Program-made: the position numbers and the translations under genes
Notes under the pieces: model-generated
Databases searched by the model: none
Told to the model about the DNA's origin: nothing
The model's input: only the letters and a program-made list of their open reading frames with translations
Assembly (NCBI GenBank): GCA_007844125.1
Contig: CM017565.1
Coordinates: forward strand, 7,762,885 to 7,826,884
Direction: 5' to 3'
Length of the DNA stretch: 64,000 nucleotides
Source: Sinonovacula constricta
Taxonomy: Eukaryota > Mollusca > Bivalvia > Cardiida > Solecurtidae
Shown here: piece after piece, positions 16,881 through 28,440 of the stretch
Layout of the letters: each line of letters opens with the position of its first letter
Position numbering within the stretch: the first letter of the stretch is position 1

Positions 16881-19004
16881 AGGTCTAAAAGAAAAGACAT
16901 CACCACAGATAAAATTTGTTCATATACTTACATTATTCTGCAATCTGTTCAGAAATCAACATCTGGAAATATTCCTCTGACAGAAAATGCAGCCAGAATT
17001 TAAAACCTGAGTTCATGAATTCATAACTGTGACAACACACCAGTTTGTGACACACCGAGACACAATCTGAATTATCCCCCTTGAATTAATGAATCTCAAC
17101 GGTTGTATAAACTGGCTCATGTCACAATATTGGAAATGATATCATTGTTGTTTCGGCACATGATACTCAAACCCAATCCTATTAACAAACCAAGCCCTGC
17201 TAGCTTGGTAAGCTCGAGCTTCGACTCTAGTCTCACGTCCAGCACGACAGATACCAAAATTAACACATAGAAGCATTTATGCTCCATTTCTTTTTAATTT
17301 AATTAATCTTCCTATTGCTATTACAAATCCATAAATACTAGCATAACCCCAAACACATCCCACTGTGTTAGTTATTTTAAATATTATTCCTTTTAATATT
17401 CACGTGTTCGCCCATTTTACTTATACTGGCGTTGTTTCCTTTATTTGGAAATACTACGCTAAATGCTTGAACGGTGGACACACCACTAAATAACAAGACC
17501 GCTAGAAACATAACTATATGTGAATATTTTTTCCATAGCCTACATATTTTCTGAAGGTTCATTCTCTTATTTAATAGGTAACTAGTAGAGCATATTAATA
17601 TACATATTTTTCCATAATTCATGTTTTTCTTGTACATCTTTTATTCCTTTGTTTATCATATTTTTATACCCGCAAGGTCATCACTATTATATATTTGACA
17701 TAACCAAGATTATGTACCTTGTACATGTCTTAATAAAAGTCTGTTCTGTCATGATAGTAACATTTAGTCAGCTTTAAACAAATGTAAGCTCTTTTATCAA
17801 AAGAAAAATCTTATTCTTTACATTGTTTGTCACGATTTTGCCAGAACTACAAAGACAACATTATGTGGATCGAAAGCTTTGACACAATGGGCTATACCTG
17901 TAATCTTGTCATTGTAACGAAGAGTAGCACGTGTAAGCATGCTGATGAATCTATTTTCGATTGAATTCTAATATTTTAATTGTGCTGACAATTTTATTAT
18001 GCCTAACATTTTTTTAAGTAAAGATTAGATAAATCTTTGCTTACGTTGATTTTAAGTAGGAAAACACTCCATCCTCATCCTGTTTCTCATAACTCAGTTT
18101 ATCTTGGTGTGAAACCCACACATGTGTATACAAAAAAGAAGCCTTATTTTTATGTAAGTTAAATCCGCTACATTGCGACAGTAACCTGCGTGTTATGGTT
18201 TAAGTTTCAGTATTCTAAATTCCATGTTAATCCATTTCTGTCATCCATACAATCCAGTAATTGTTGTAAAATGGTAGCTAACATGTGATGTTAAAGTTCC
18301 GCCATCTTGCTCTTTTACAATGTTGGTAGTGAATGAGGTCGTAGTTGTATGACTTCAATGATTTTCTAACAAAAATTATTATGAGAAGGGTCCTGTTTTT
18401 ATATTGTTTTGTTTATTTATTATTATGTTTGCAATATGTAAAATAATGTATCTTGTAAATATCGTGTTTTAACGAGTTAAATGTATTTATTATATAAATT
18501 TTAGATGTTAAACAAAATTTTACTTTATTTTTGGATTTGCGTGAAATTTAACTTAACATGTTTGACTCTTGTGGAAGAAACCTATTCTGTGATTGAAGTT
18601 TGATGTGGAAAGCTGTAAGATTGTAGAGCTATACAAAGCGCGGATTTTGAATTTGCGAGGACAACCTTTTTTGCTTTGCCTTGCTGAGTTAATTTACGTC
18701 CTTAGTTCTTTGGTACATTTTTCAGACATTTAGACGATTTACTAATCGTGTCTAAATACATGCAATCTTCCGATCGATAGTTCATTAGGTTTCATGACAT
18801 GAAGTACATTGTGCCATTAAAAGGTAGATATTTTGATGCATTTTAAATTATCTGCTTTTCGAGGACAAAGGCGTATCATGCATAACATTTAAACAATAGC
18901 GAATTATGATCTTTAACAAGAGAACAACTTTTACAAAGAGGTAGTAGATATAAATGTGTTACATGACGAAGGAATGCATGCAACTGATATAACATGATTT
19001 ACAC
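16881..19004. other. AT-rich DNA, nothing recognised
   Basis: Only short open frames were seen, including 17377-17637 on the minus strand with a hydrophobic stretch. None resembles a known protein or has exon signals I would trust. Confidence 0.5.
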
Positions 19005-19008
19005 AATA

Positions 19009-19028
19009 GGCATACGCCGGTGTATGCC
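19009..19028. other. 20-bp near-perfect palindrome (hairpin)
   Basis: GGCATACGCCGGTGTATGCC folds with nine pairs (one G-T) around a two-base centre. It is followed by further CCGG-containing motifs (19045, 19086). It is GC-rich against an AT-rich background. Function is unknown. Confidence 0.6.
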
Positions 19029-19202
19029 AATTGATATTCAAACCGGTATGCCACTTGTTAAGCTTCGTTAATGCGCCAACGCAAGCCGGCGTAAGCGGAA
19101 TGTGCCTTTTCTAGATAGCGGCAATCATAATTAGTGGACAATGGCGGAGTTCATGTACAGAAATATTGCAAGATAGGTCTTTAAAATATCATGACAATAC
19201 AT

Positions 19203-19480
19203 AAATATATATCGTATGCTTATTATTAAATAGATGTAGCGTATATCGTTTGTTTATTATTAAACAGATGTATATCGTATGTTTATTATAAAATGGATAT
19301 GGTTGATCGTATGTTTATTATAAAACAGATTATGTTCATGATTAAACAAATGCAGTGTACGTCTTATGTTTATTATAAAACAGATGTAATAAAGATCGAA
19401 AGTTCATTATAAACCAGATATAGTTTACATCACATGTTAATGTAAAACGTATGTAGTATATATCGTATGTTTTCACTTCT
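19203..19480 (+). repeat. Degenerate tandem array, period about 30-34 bp
   Basis: About eight decayed units of the form TATATCGTATGTTTATTATAAAACAGATG. Unit starts (ATCG-TAT) are near 19211, 19245, 19274, 19306 and onward, with irregular spacing. Likely an old AT-rich minisatellite. Confidence 0.7.
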
Positions 19481-21394
19481 ACCGTTAATTAGATATAATG
19501 ATTATATGGTGTTTTCGTTGTGTTTTAATGATTTTGTTCTATTGACTGTCCCAGCAATGGGTATAACACCTGTAGTATCTGCCGATTCTTTTTTGTTTCA
19601 GTGGCAGTCGGCGTAAACCTAGTCACAAATCCTGTCTAAGCGGACAAAACTGATTAACAACAACCAGTCGACAAATCAAGTTTATAGGTGCAATCTCAAA
19701 TATATATTATTTTTTATAGCAAAATGACGATATCCCAATGTTAAAGCATATGACTATTTTTGTATAGTTTACGTGGAGAGCATATAAATCCAGCATGTAA
19801 ATGAAGAAATGTTAAAATGTCCTTCAAATCTAAATCTTATGGATAATAAGATAAAGAATCACAGATCATCATATCACAAGCGATTAGAATCTAACTTTTG
19901 ATTAAACATTTTAGTCAGATAAGTCATGAAGCTTGTAGCAAATGATGTCAATCTACATATTGTAAGAGTTAACACTGTACTGACAGATAGAAAGATTTAC
20001 CATTTTATGACCCATTAAGCATGTCGGGCAATATAAAACTTAAAAGTTGGAAGTAAGATGTCATCTTAAATCGAGTGATTTCCTTATTAATTAAGGCACG
20101 TACTTTTGTGGACCGCGAAGGCTATAAACTCTTGTCTAGTACATCTGCTATTCGTACATATAAAATAGCATAAACATTATTACATCTTGTTCTTGTTTTA
20201 CGTAAGTCCATGATAAGCGTTTTATTCCTCGGCGATTGGAGCTTTTAATATAAGTGTTACATTTATATGTGTTTTATTTTACGAGAAATAAAATGACTAT
20301 ATTTATGCGTAACATCGCTGTTTTATTGAAAGCACTTTAGCACTAAATAGGAAAGTAAATAAAAGACCGAACACATAGTGTTTTAGCTGTTCTGCTAGAC
20401 CGATTATTGGTTGGGTACTTCAAAATATTTTGCAACACGTTCAGTTCATCAGTATTAGCCAATCTGAAATTAGCCGTAGGGAAACTACTTAAAAATACTT
20501 ACCACCGACATTGAACTGGTACGCGCCTCTGCATGCACGATTAATGTTACTATTATACGATCAAGGAACCAGCTTAAAATACAAATACCAATCGGAATAA
20601 TGTAAGACAAATTATAAAAGAAACGAAAATACGCGCAGTATAGTTTACCAAAATACAAATTGATAGTGTGCTGATTTAGAGAAAGAGTATTATGTGACAG
20701 AACTTGAAGGCGAATATGATCTTATGTGTTGGCATGTTGGGATGAGAAATAGGTTAGACTATTATTCTTCAATATGTAAAATTTAATTTATGAACCATCT
20801 GCTTAAGCGATTAAATGTATATTTATTGCAGTTGTTGGTATTGCAAATGTGTTATATGAGCTGGAATTGACATACTTGCATTATATATTGTATAGTAAAG
20901 CATTACTGGACTTGTCAGTAGGTATACCTCGGCCAATAGGGAATTTTTAGTGCATATCGCATTATGCATAACAGATGAACAGTCCAGATTTGCATAACCT
21001 TAAGCAAATGTTTCTCTCCGGAGTTAAACATTGTACTCTGATTGTATATTGGTCGTGAATATGCTGGTTTACTGATATTAGCGTGTCAATAACTCATTTA
21101 TCCTTCATGTCGTGTCTGCTAGAGTATATAAGTAGATACTTAAAGGTCGGAGTTGGATAAATAAAGTTTCATCAAAGAAGGTGGGTTAAAACGTAAATAG
21201 CAATGCTTGCGTGCGGAATTTGGAAATAACTCTCTTTGTTTTGTTCAACCAACTAGTATTGTATTTATTTTTACATCTGTTTTATTACTAAAATCAGCGT
21301 TTGATGCTTATTTTCTTTTATATTCACTAATGCAAATCAATTTGTAAGTCCAATTCGCATTATGTTATGGTTGCTACGTATACGTGTGTGAGCA
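19481..21394. other. AT-rich DNA, nothing recognised
   Basis: No protein similarity, LTR or TIR was seen. Confidence 0.5.
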
Positions 21395-21475
21395 TCATTT
21401 ATTTATTTATTTATTTATTTGGGTTTTACGGCACACCGACACTTAATAGGTCATACGGCGCAGAATACAAAGTTG
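21395..21475 (-). mobile_element. I/Nimb-like LINE 3' tip with (AAAT)n tail
   Basis: On the minus strand this reads ...GTGTCGGTGTGCCGTAAAACCC followed by repeated AAAT (21395-21420). It is the same 3' end as copy A and copy E. Only about 55 bp of element remains, so it is a severely 5'-truncated insertion. Confidence 0.75.
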
Positions 21476-24400
21476 GATCAAGATTAATTATAGTATTAAG
21501 TCCATTCTTAAGCTTCAACTTAATCATTGCAAATGTTTATAGCTTTTCCATGTCTTCAAAGTTAACTTTGAGCGGTTAGGGTACCAACTCAAGATTATTA
21601 GAACCACATCTAATTTAACGATGTTCTTTGCGCTTGCAAAAAAGGGATGCAATATGAAGCTTTTTGAATATCCAATATTCGTACGATCTTAGAATACGAA
21701 TTGTACACTGTCACGATTGCTGTTTGTATTATTACTAAGTTCATAGCGCAACAATCTGAGCTATTTAAATGCTTGATAGCCTTGTAAAAACTGATTATTT
21801 TTGTTGTTGTTTTGTTAGCGGTTTTCGCATCTTCGAAACACAGTTAAAATGTACACAAATGCACACAAGATAGATTATTGTATTTCTACTGTGTATTCTT
21901 TCTTTCCATGATTGTGTTTGTCTTTTGTTAGAAAAAGCAGCATTATCTTTGCAGGCGAAAATACATGTACATATTGAATGAAGTGTAAGGCCTAGGCCAC
22001 CCGTGATGATGAAAAAAGTGTTGTTTCTTCCTTCCGTCAAAACATTAGGTGGCAGAAACCATCATATCAAATAAGAATAGAGAAATTAAGGGAAACAGCA
22101 GCATGAAATTTAAAATGCAAATCGAAACTAGAAACCCTCCTTGATAAAGGCACACAATTGAAAACGCGAAGAGGAAAAATGTTCACTATGGCAGTTTAGT
22201 TTGGTATTCAGCGAAATTGCCATGAAGCAGAACATTAAACGAACCCGCATCATGCAGACCAAGTGGAATCACAGCAAGCCTGTAACGTAGTGCCTACAAT
22301 ATTGTACCTGTACTAGTAGAGTAAGTTGATAAGTCCTTCCTTGTCAGAATATAATAAAATATTGAAAAAAGAATTTTACAAAAGATATACCAGAGAAAAA
22401 TCCAAACCATAAACAATTAAAGCCTGTCTAACCAGCGATTTGGGGAAGCGGGATATGGCAGTCGACCTTTCTTCACTGAAGACGTAACAAACGCTGCCAA
22501 TAAAACTACGTTACCAGATACTTATTTATACAACAAAGAATGTAGTTTCCCATAGGTCACCTGGGCATAATAATTTTTATAGAATTCTACCAGTTTCAGA
22601 AAATAAAAATATGCAGCTTCACAAAGACAATTGTCAATCACCATCGAAGATCAGGTGCGGTTGTTATCAAGTGTAACATAGTTTTCAAGGTAGAGGATGA
22701 TCGTCCTACATGCCACCGTAAAGGTGTACATAGTGAAAAAAAGGCGAAACACAATAAAGGAGGTTCGCCCCACTGACGACGTCTGACCTAACTTTGTCAG
22801 GCTTTTGTTTTTACCGAACATACCTTATCTTAAATGTAATATGGTACATTGCTTAAATATAACACTTAATAAAATGTCTTACCTGTCGTTGTGAAAGTTA
22901 AAGAAGAAGAAAACAGTGTAACAAAACCCGAAAATATGGCAGGTTTTATGCAGGTTTTGAATCAGTCACCTCTTGTACAGCATCTGAATGCTCTACTGAC
23001 TGCTACATCGACTCCTAATAATGTAACTTTTAGGTATTTGCTTCTTGCACAGTGTTAATAGACTTTCCACATAACCTGTGCAATCATTTGAGCAAGCGAC
23101 CATTTAATTTTTTTATCATAAACACTTTGTGCATAATGATATCTCTTAAATTATCAATAGACGTGCTTATTCGATTAGAGGGATGATTGTTATTTTGTTT
23201 CACTAAATGTTAAAGGGCTTAATTCTAAAACTTTAAACATGACATTTAACATTTCTGGTAACAACGTATATCATCAATGAGATCAAACATGAAAACATTC
23301 ATTGATGTCACTCCATATTTAATTAATAATTGTCCACACACTTTACGATGTTGTTCAGTGTTGTAACTTAATGTGAAGATGTTTACGACTTGGTATTGAA
23401 TCTTTTCTGTACGAAAAACACATACGTCTTTTTTTGCGTGTATTCTAAAATTCAGGACTCATGGTCTCTACTTGTTTCCTTTTTTATGTTACAATGTCTA
23501 GCTTTTCCTTTAAAAACGTATAAATCTATACCAAAATTACGCACGTGGGCCGCACAGTCAGTGCGTTTTTATGTGTGTGTTTTTGTTGTTATTGTTGTTT
23601 TCTTTTTTGTGAAACGAAATCTTGTTTTTGTATAATATTTTTTTCTTCTGTCTTCTTCACAATGACTGTGAAATGGTTCAACAAAATGACCATAGCATAT
23701 TTTATGACGACATGATTTAATTATTACATTTTAAAATGAAACTCTAACTTGCTGAAAAAGAATCACGAGCGGAATAAACTATGTCTTTATATACGATGAT
23801 GACATCTGCATTTACAAGCGTTCTTTGCATGGGTCCTGTTGGAGTTGTCGAAACATTAATACAGCTCTCGAAACATGAGTGCACAATAAGTGATAATTCT
23901 GTTTAAAATTAAATCGTATTCTTTAAAATACTTTACAAATCTTCTTTTTGAGGACAGTCATTTCGTCATGATGTTTCTGAATTATATGTCACTGTCTATC
24001 AGTCTAAAATCTCATATTCTCATGCAGTTGGCTTCCTTAATATCTAATGCAGTAACAAATCGAATGTGGCAATCCGCCGCCTAACTAAAACATCATAAAT
24101 TGGATATTATGAAGCGAAATCCAAGCTTTACGACGGATGCACACTAGCAGAAGATATCATTCAATTAATCTTTCTATGGCCTTGGAATTCCTTGACAGCA
24201 GTAAATGATGGTTTGATGTATTTTGACTCAGTATCCCCTGCAGCGACAAGTTTCTCCTTTTTTCTGTATTGTCGTATAGGTAACATACTTACCCTCAAAT
24301 CAAGAAAGGTTATAATAAACTTTGAAAAGAAAATTAATGACAATTCGTCGAAAGAGCACAAATTGCAGGCCAGATACCGTGTCGAACGAGAATGGATTTT

Positions 24401-24729
24401 AAAGGAATCAAACCACATTTCCTCTTGGTCTAAATGACAATAATCATCAGGCAAGCATTTCATTAAAAACGTCCGAACGTTGACATCTTTAGTATTCTTT
24501 CTTCACGCAAACGCAAACGGCGATTTAAAAAGGAAAAAATAATCTAACATGGAAAGTTAGGAAATAGTTTTTATTTAACACAATTAATATTCGAGCTCGT
24601 TTTCATGCCAAGCTTTGTGCAGTTACAAATCAACATTTAGGATCAGTAGTTTTTTTAACAGTAAGTAAACCTTTTTTGGACAGTGTCGATCATTGTTTGT
24701 TAAAACGATATTAATATTCTTTATTACCT
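21476..24729. other. AT-rich DNA, nothing recognised
   Basis: Contains several short open frames on both strands. The two largest (24161-24463 minus and 24192-24437 plus) overlap each other, so at most one could be real. Neither has recognisable motifs. Confidence 0.5.
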
Positions 24730-24912
24730 TATAAATGTATAAACTGTTTATTTTCCTGGCCTGTTTTAAACTATATTTCATATTATGTTTACCTTAATAA
24801 TGTTATACTTCTGTTTACGTATTTTAGTTATAACTGATACCTTTTATAGGTTAACCCTTATTGTATTCGGCGCCAAACGGCTTTTTAGGTGTCGTTGTGC
24901 TGTAAAAACCCA
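24730..24912 (+). mobile_element. I/Nimb-like LINE 3' UTR fragment
   Basis: Similar to the copy A trailer (ATAAACTGTTTAT ... TTTCA-ATTAT) and ending in GGTGTCGTTGTGCTGTAAAAACCC. A 5'-truncated insertion containing only the 3' UTR. Confidence 0.65.
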
Positions 24913-26104
24913 AATTATGTTTCCTTTAAGACAAAACTTACATGCCTTGTGGTGACTATTTATTTATACATTATGATTCCTATGGGAACCAATTGTACAC
25001 CATTGATTGCAGATTTGTGTTTATACTGTTTTGAACATAATTTCAGTCAGTCACCTTCTACATAAAGCGAGATTATATAAGCTTTATGGTTGCGATATTT
25101 TCACCATAGATTATTGTTTCGTTGCTTAAAGGATCTATTTGATTTACTCCCAAGAACATACTCTTAAAAACAAATAACTGGCATTTAAATGCAGCATTTC
25201 TGGACAATGAGATCACTGTTTCCAAAATCAACATCTCTTCTAAACTTTATGTAAGGAGAGACAATTTCAACTTCGGTATTGTGAATTTTCCACAAATCGA
25301 TGGAAATTCACCTCGTGCTATCTCCTATTGTATTTATCACAATTTACAGGGTTGGCACGAGCTTGTACTAATGTATAAGATTTCAATGCTGGAAATCAGT
25401 TAATCACTTCAGAATTGTTACAGCACGGCTTTAAATTTCGGAAAATAGGGAAATTAATTTTCAAACTTTGTCACCACAATCATTGTTTTAATTCAAAAAT
25501 ATAAAATTGATATGAAAACCTTTATTCATAAGCCATCCCACATTTATGCGAAATGTTTTATATGAGATAAACAAAAACGCAGGGTCTCGATAAAGTTTCT
25601 GACCTTTTAACAATCGGGAAAATCATTGCTGATGGTTACAAGACGGTTTTATAGCATTGCTTGCATTGACCATTTTACAGTCAAGAACTTGCATTCCTTT
25701 TTAAATACACGATGACTGGAAAGGCTGTTGAGACTATATGAAAACAGTGACTTAAAGCAATAATTGGACAACCACTGATGGATTTCTTGTCTCTCCATCT
25801 CTCCAGTCGGAGGTAAGACAACTTGAGTAGTCTCCATGCCCTTTACGTGAGATTGCACAGTAGTTATATATCGGGAGTCTTTGTACCTTTATTATGAAAT
25901 ATGCCAATTGCTGATCAACCCTCGGCTTTTTATCATATGTTATTTCAAAACGTATTACTTATAAACTCATAACAATACGACATTCTATTTTGTAAGGTTT
26001 GGTTGTTTTCTAAAACTCGATGGTTTGTTTCCTTTTTAACATTTCACTATTGACCCAATTGGCATATAACGTCATGGCATTGTATGCCGTCATTAAATTG
26101 TTCT
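24913..26104. other. AT-rich DNA, nothing recognised
   Basis: No supported feature was found here. Confidence 0.5.
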
Positions 26105-26590
26105 TATTATATATCAGCGCTTGGGCTGTTTTATTTCAAACTACTCCCTTATATGGAATTTTTAGGTTGCCGAGGCACTTATCGACTGTACATTCTGAAC
26201 ATATGCTGATTTTTATTTTATTACTAGCTATTTTGTCTGTACACAACTTCTTTGTATCTGTTTAAACTCCCGATGCAGGTGGTTAGTCTTAGTTGTTTCA
26301 TTTTGACGGGATATTTTCACTAACTCTTTTGTTTGATAGAAAAACCTTTAGGAATTGCGAGATTGGAGCGCTCCACAAACCTGGTTTAAATACCTCCAGT
26401 CGGTCCTTTTGCCGACAGCCCGTTCCAAGGTGGTAACTGATGGATTTTCTTTTTGTGTGTTATGAGACGTCTCCGTCCGTATTTTTGTCGCATTTACATT
26501 TACCCTATTTGCCTTAGTATAGAGGTAGGTTAGATGTAAATATCTGTGGAAATGTTGATAGTACCTCATCTTACTTACCTGTTTATTACA
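26105..26590 (+). repeat. R repeat, diverged near full-length copy
   Basis: It starts with the TATATCAGCGCTTGGGCTG head unit, followed by GTTGCCGAGG, AACTCCCGATGCAGGTG, GACGGGAT, the core (GCGAGATTGGAGCGCTCC ... CCGTTCCAAGGTGGTAACTGATGG) and a diverged tail ending near CTTACCTGTT. The order is the same as in the 53812-54436 copy, which supports one family of about 450 bp plus a variable head. Confidence 0.75.
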
Positions 26591-26699
26591 TAATATGCCG
26601 ATTGCAGATAAAATCATTACAAAACAATTTGATTTAATTAATTATTATCTCTTTATAATACTACATTGCGTATTCTCTTATAGGATTGTTTTCTAAATT

Positions 26700-26935
26700 T
26701 AAAAGGTGCGGGGTGTAAGCGCTCCACAAACCAGGTTCAAGCACCAGTCAGTCCTGCTACTGACTCACCGTTCCAAAGCGGTAATACTTGTTTTATATTT
26801 TTGTTTGTTATATCTCGTCTATGTGCTTTGTCCATTTTTTATTTACTCTGTATGCCTTTGTCTAAAGGTAGTTCATATTGTAATGTATTTTCTCATCGGA
26901 TCTTTTCTTATTTATATTTGTTCAAGATTTTTCTT
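26700..26935 (+). repeat. R repeat, 5'-truncated diverged copy
   Basis: It starts at the core (GTGTAAGCGCTCCACAAACCAGGTTCAAGCACC) and runs to TCTTTTCTTATT. The GGTTCAAGCACC string fits a pol III B-box pattern (GGTTCRANNCC), a weak hint of a SINE origin. Confidence 0.7.
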
Positions 26936-27964
26936 TATATAAGAGACAGTGTATATTTTACCTAGACGCCAGTTACTGCTGTAATTTTTTGTTGCAATAA
27001 TAATTAAAATAACTTAGACTATACTAAATGCAATTACAATGTAGTATAAATATTAAATATCTAAACAAATCTATCTGCTACTTTTGCAAAAGTTATATTT
27101 ATCATGTAAATGACAATTTAAGCATCTTGTGGTATGAAAGCAAAATATGCCATCCTCCATTATATTTTGACTACAAACTTATAATGAGGAAAATGAGTGT
27201 TATTATGTGTTATTTGAAGCTATTCTGTAAATGTTAGGTTTTATCGCAATTTACATGTTGCAAACCTACAAGCATATGAAGGGTTCCGTGTGAGATTTAA
27301 AGTTGCTATTTTCATAACACTCGTATTACTATACATAAATCAGCTAAAAGTTTATATTTGATAATAACTTGACAACTACTATAAACAGTATAAATTTATA
27401 TCTATATCATTAGAACAATATCACAAGATTCAGATATACATGTAAATAAGGATCACAACCAGTAATTCCTTGGGTAGAGTGTCTTAACAACGTTTTATGT
27501 TTTGAAATCTTTTTAACGCCTCAAAAAATATATAAAAAGTTCTTAGCGTTCAAATGAACAGTAACTCTGGTCTATTCCAGCTGGACGTCTCTATAATGAT
27601 CGTAAATGGTCCCTGTGATATATTCCAGAAACAAAGCTTCTAATAGTAAATAAAAAATGAAAAGGTTCTGTGAAAATGGTCACAAATATAAAAACGTGAC
27701 TACCTATCTGAGTTGTTTTTTTGCGGATAAAGCCTCTTTTAATATAATTTTCATTTGACTCATCTGATGCAAAAAGAACTCGGGGCTAAATTATCCACCA
27801 CTAGTTCTTACATAAACATCAACGTTGAAATTCATGTAATCCTCGACAGTCATAGAATTATGTTCAATATCAATCGTAAGCTTCACAAATCACCGTACAA
27901 ATCAAATCGCAACAAATAGTAGCATCTAGTACCACACTTACATTTCCAAAAAAAAACTGTTTAT
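26936..27964. other. AT-rich DNA, nothing recognised
   Basis: No supported feature was found here. Confidence 0.5.
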
Positions 27965-28095
27965 CTTACAGAAAATCCTTCAGGATGTGCGAGTTTGGCG
28001 ACCCCATATAAACGAAGTTTAAATTGTCCAGTGTGTTCAATCCCAAATTGGCCTGTCCAAGGAACAGTAGGCTTTCCCCTGACATTTAATAATTT
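27965..28095 (+). repeat. R repeat core, strongly decayed
   Basis: CCTTCAGGATGTGCGAGTTTGG and the later CCTGTCCAAGG-ACAGTAGG positions match the R core with many changes. Low confidence taken alone. Confidence 0.4.
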
Positions 28096-28189
28096 GTTTA
28101 TGTGCCCACAATCTATGTTGAGTAACGTCCTTTGAAAGACATTTTAAATATAATATTATGGTAGCATTTATTTGTGTCTTTAATTCTCC

Positions 28190-28440
28190 GAAGGAAAACA
28201 CTTAAAGAAGTGCGGATTTTTAGCGGCGTTTCACAAACCAGGAGTAGGCACCCACGTCAGTCATTTACCGACAAACTGTTCCAAGTCGGCAGCAGTTGTT
28301 TTTTTCCTATGGGTTACACTTCGTAGTGTCTCCTCTTTGTTTATATTTCACTTATACTTTAAATCTGCGTTTGTTTTGCGTGCTCGCGTGTGCTTTTGAC
28401 TAGTGGTAGTTCAGAGAAGTGAACCAATGTGGTATTTTAC
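28190..28440 (+). repeat. R repeat, decayed copy
   Basis: AGAAGTGCGGATTTTTAGCGGCGTTTCACAAACCAGG, CAGTCATTTACCGAC and TGTTCCAAGTCGGCAG follow the R core in order. The segment continues through the TGTCTC-TCTTTGTTTATATTTC block. Confidence 0.6.

Noticed and set aside
24161..24463. Overlapping 100- and 81-codon frames on opposite strands
   Set aside because: Neither has recognisable motifs or exon signals, and open frames of this length occur by chance on one strand when the other is biased.
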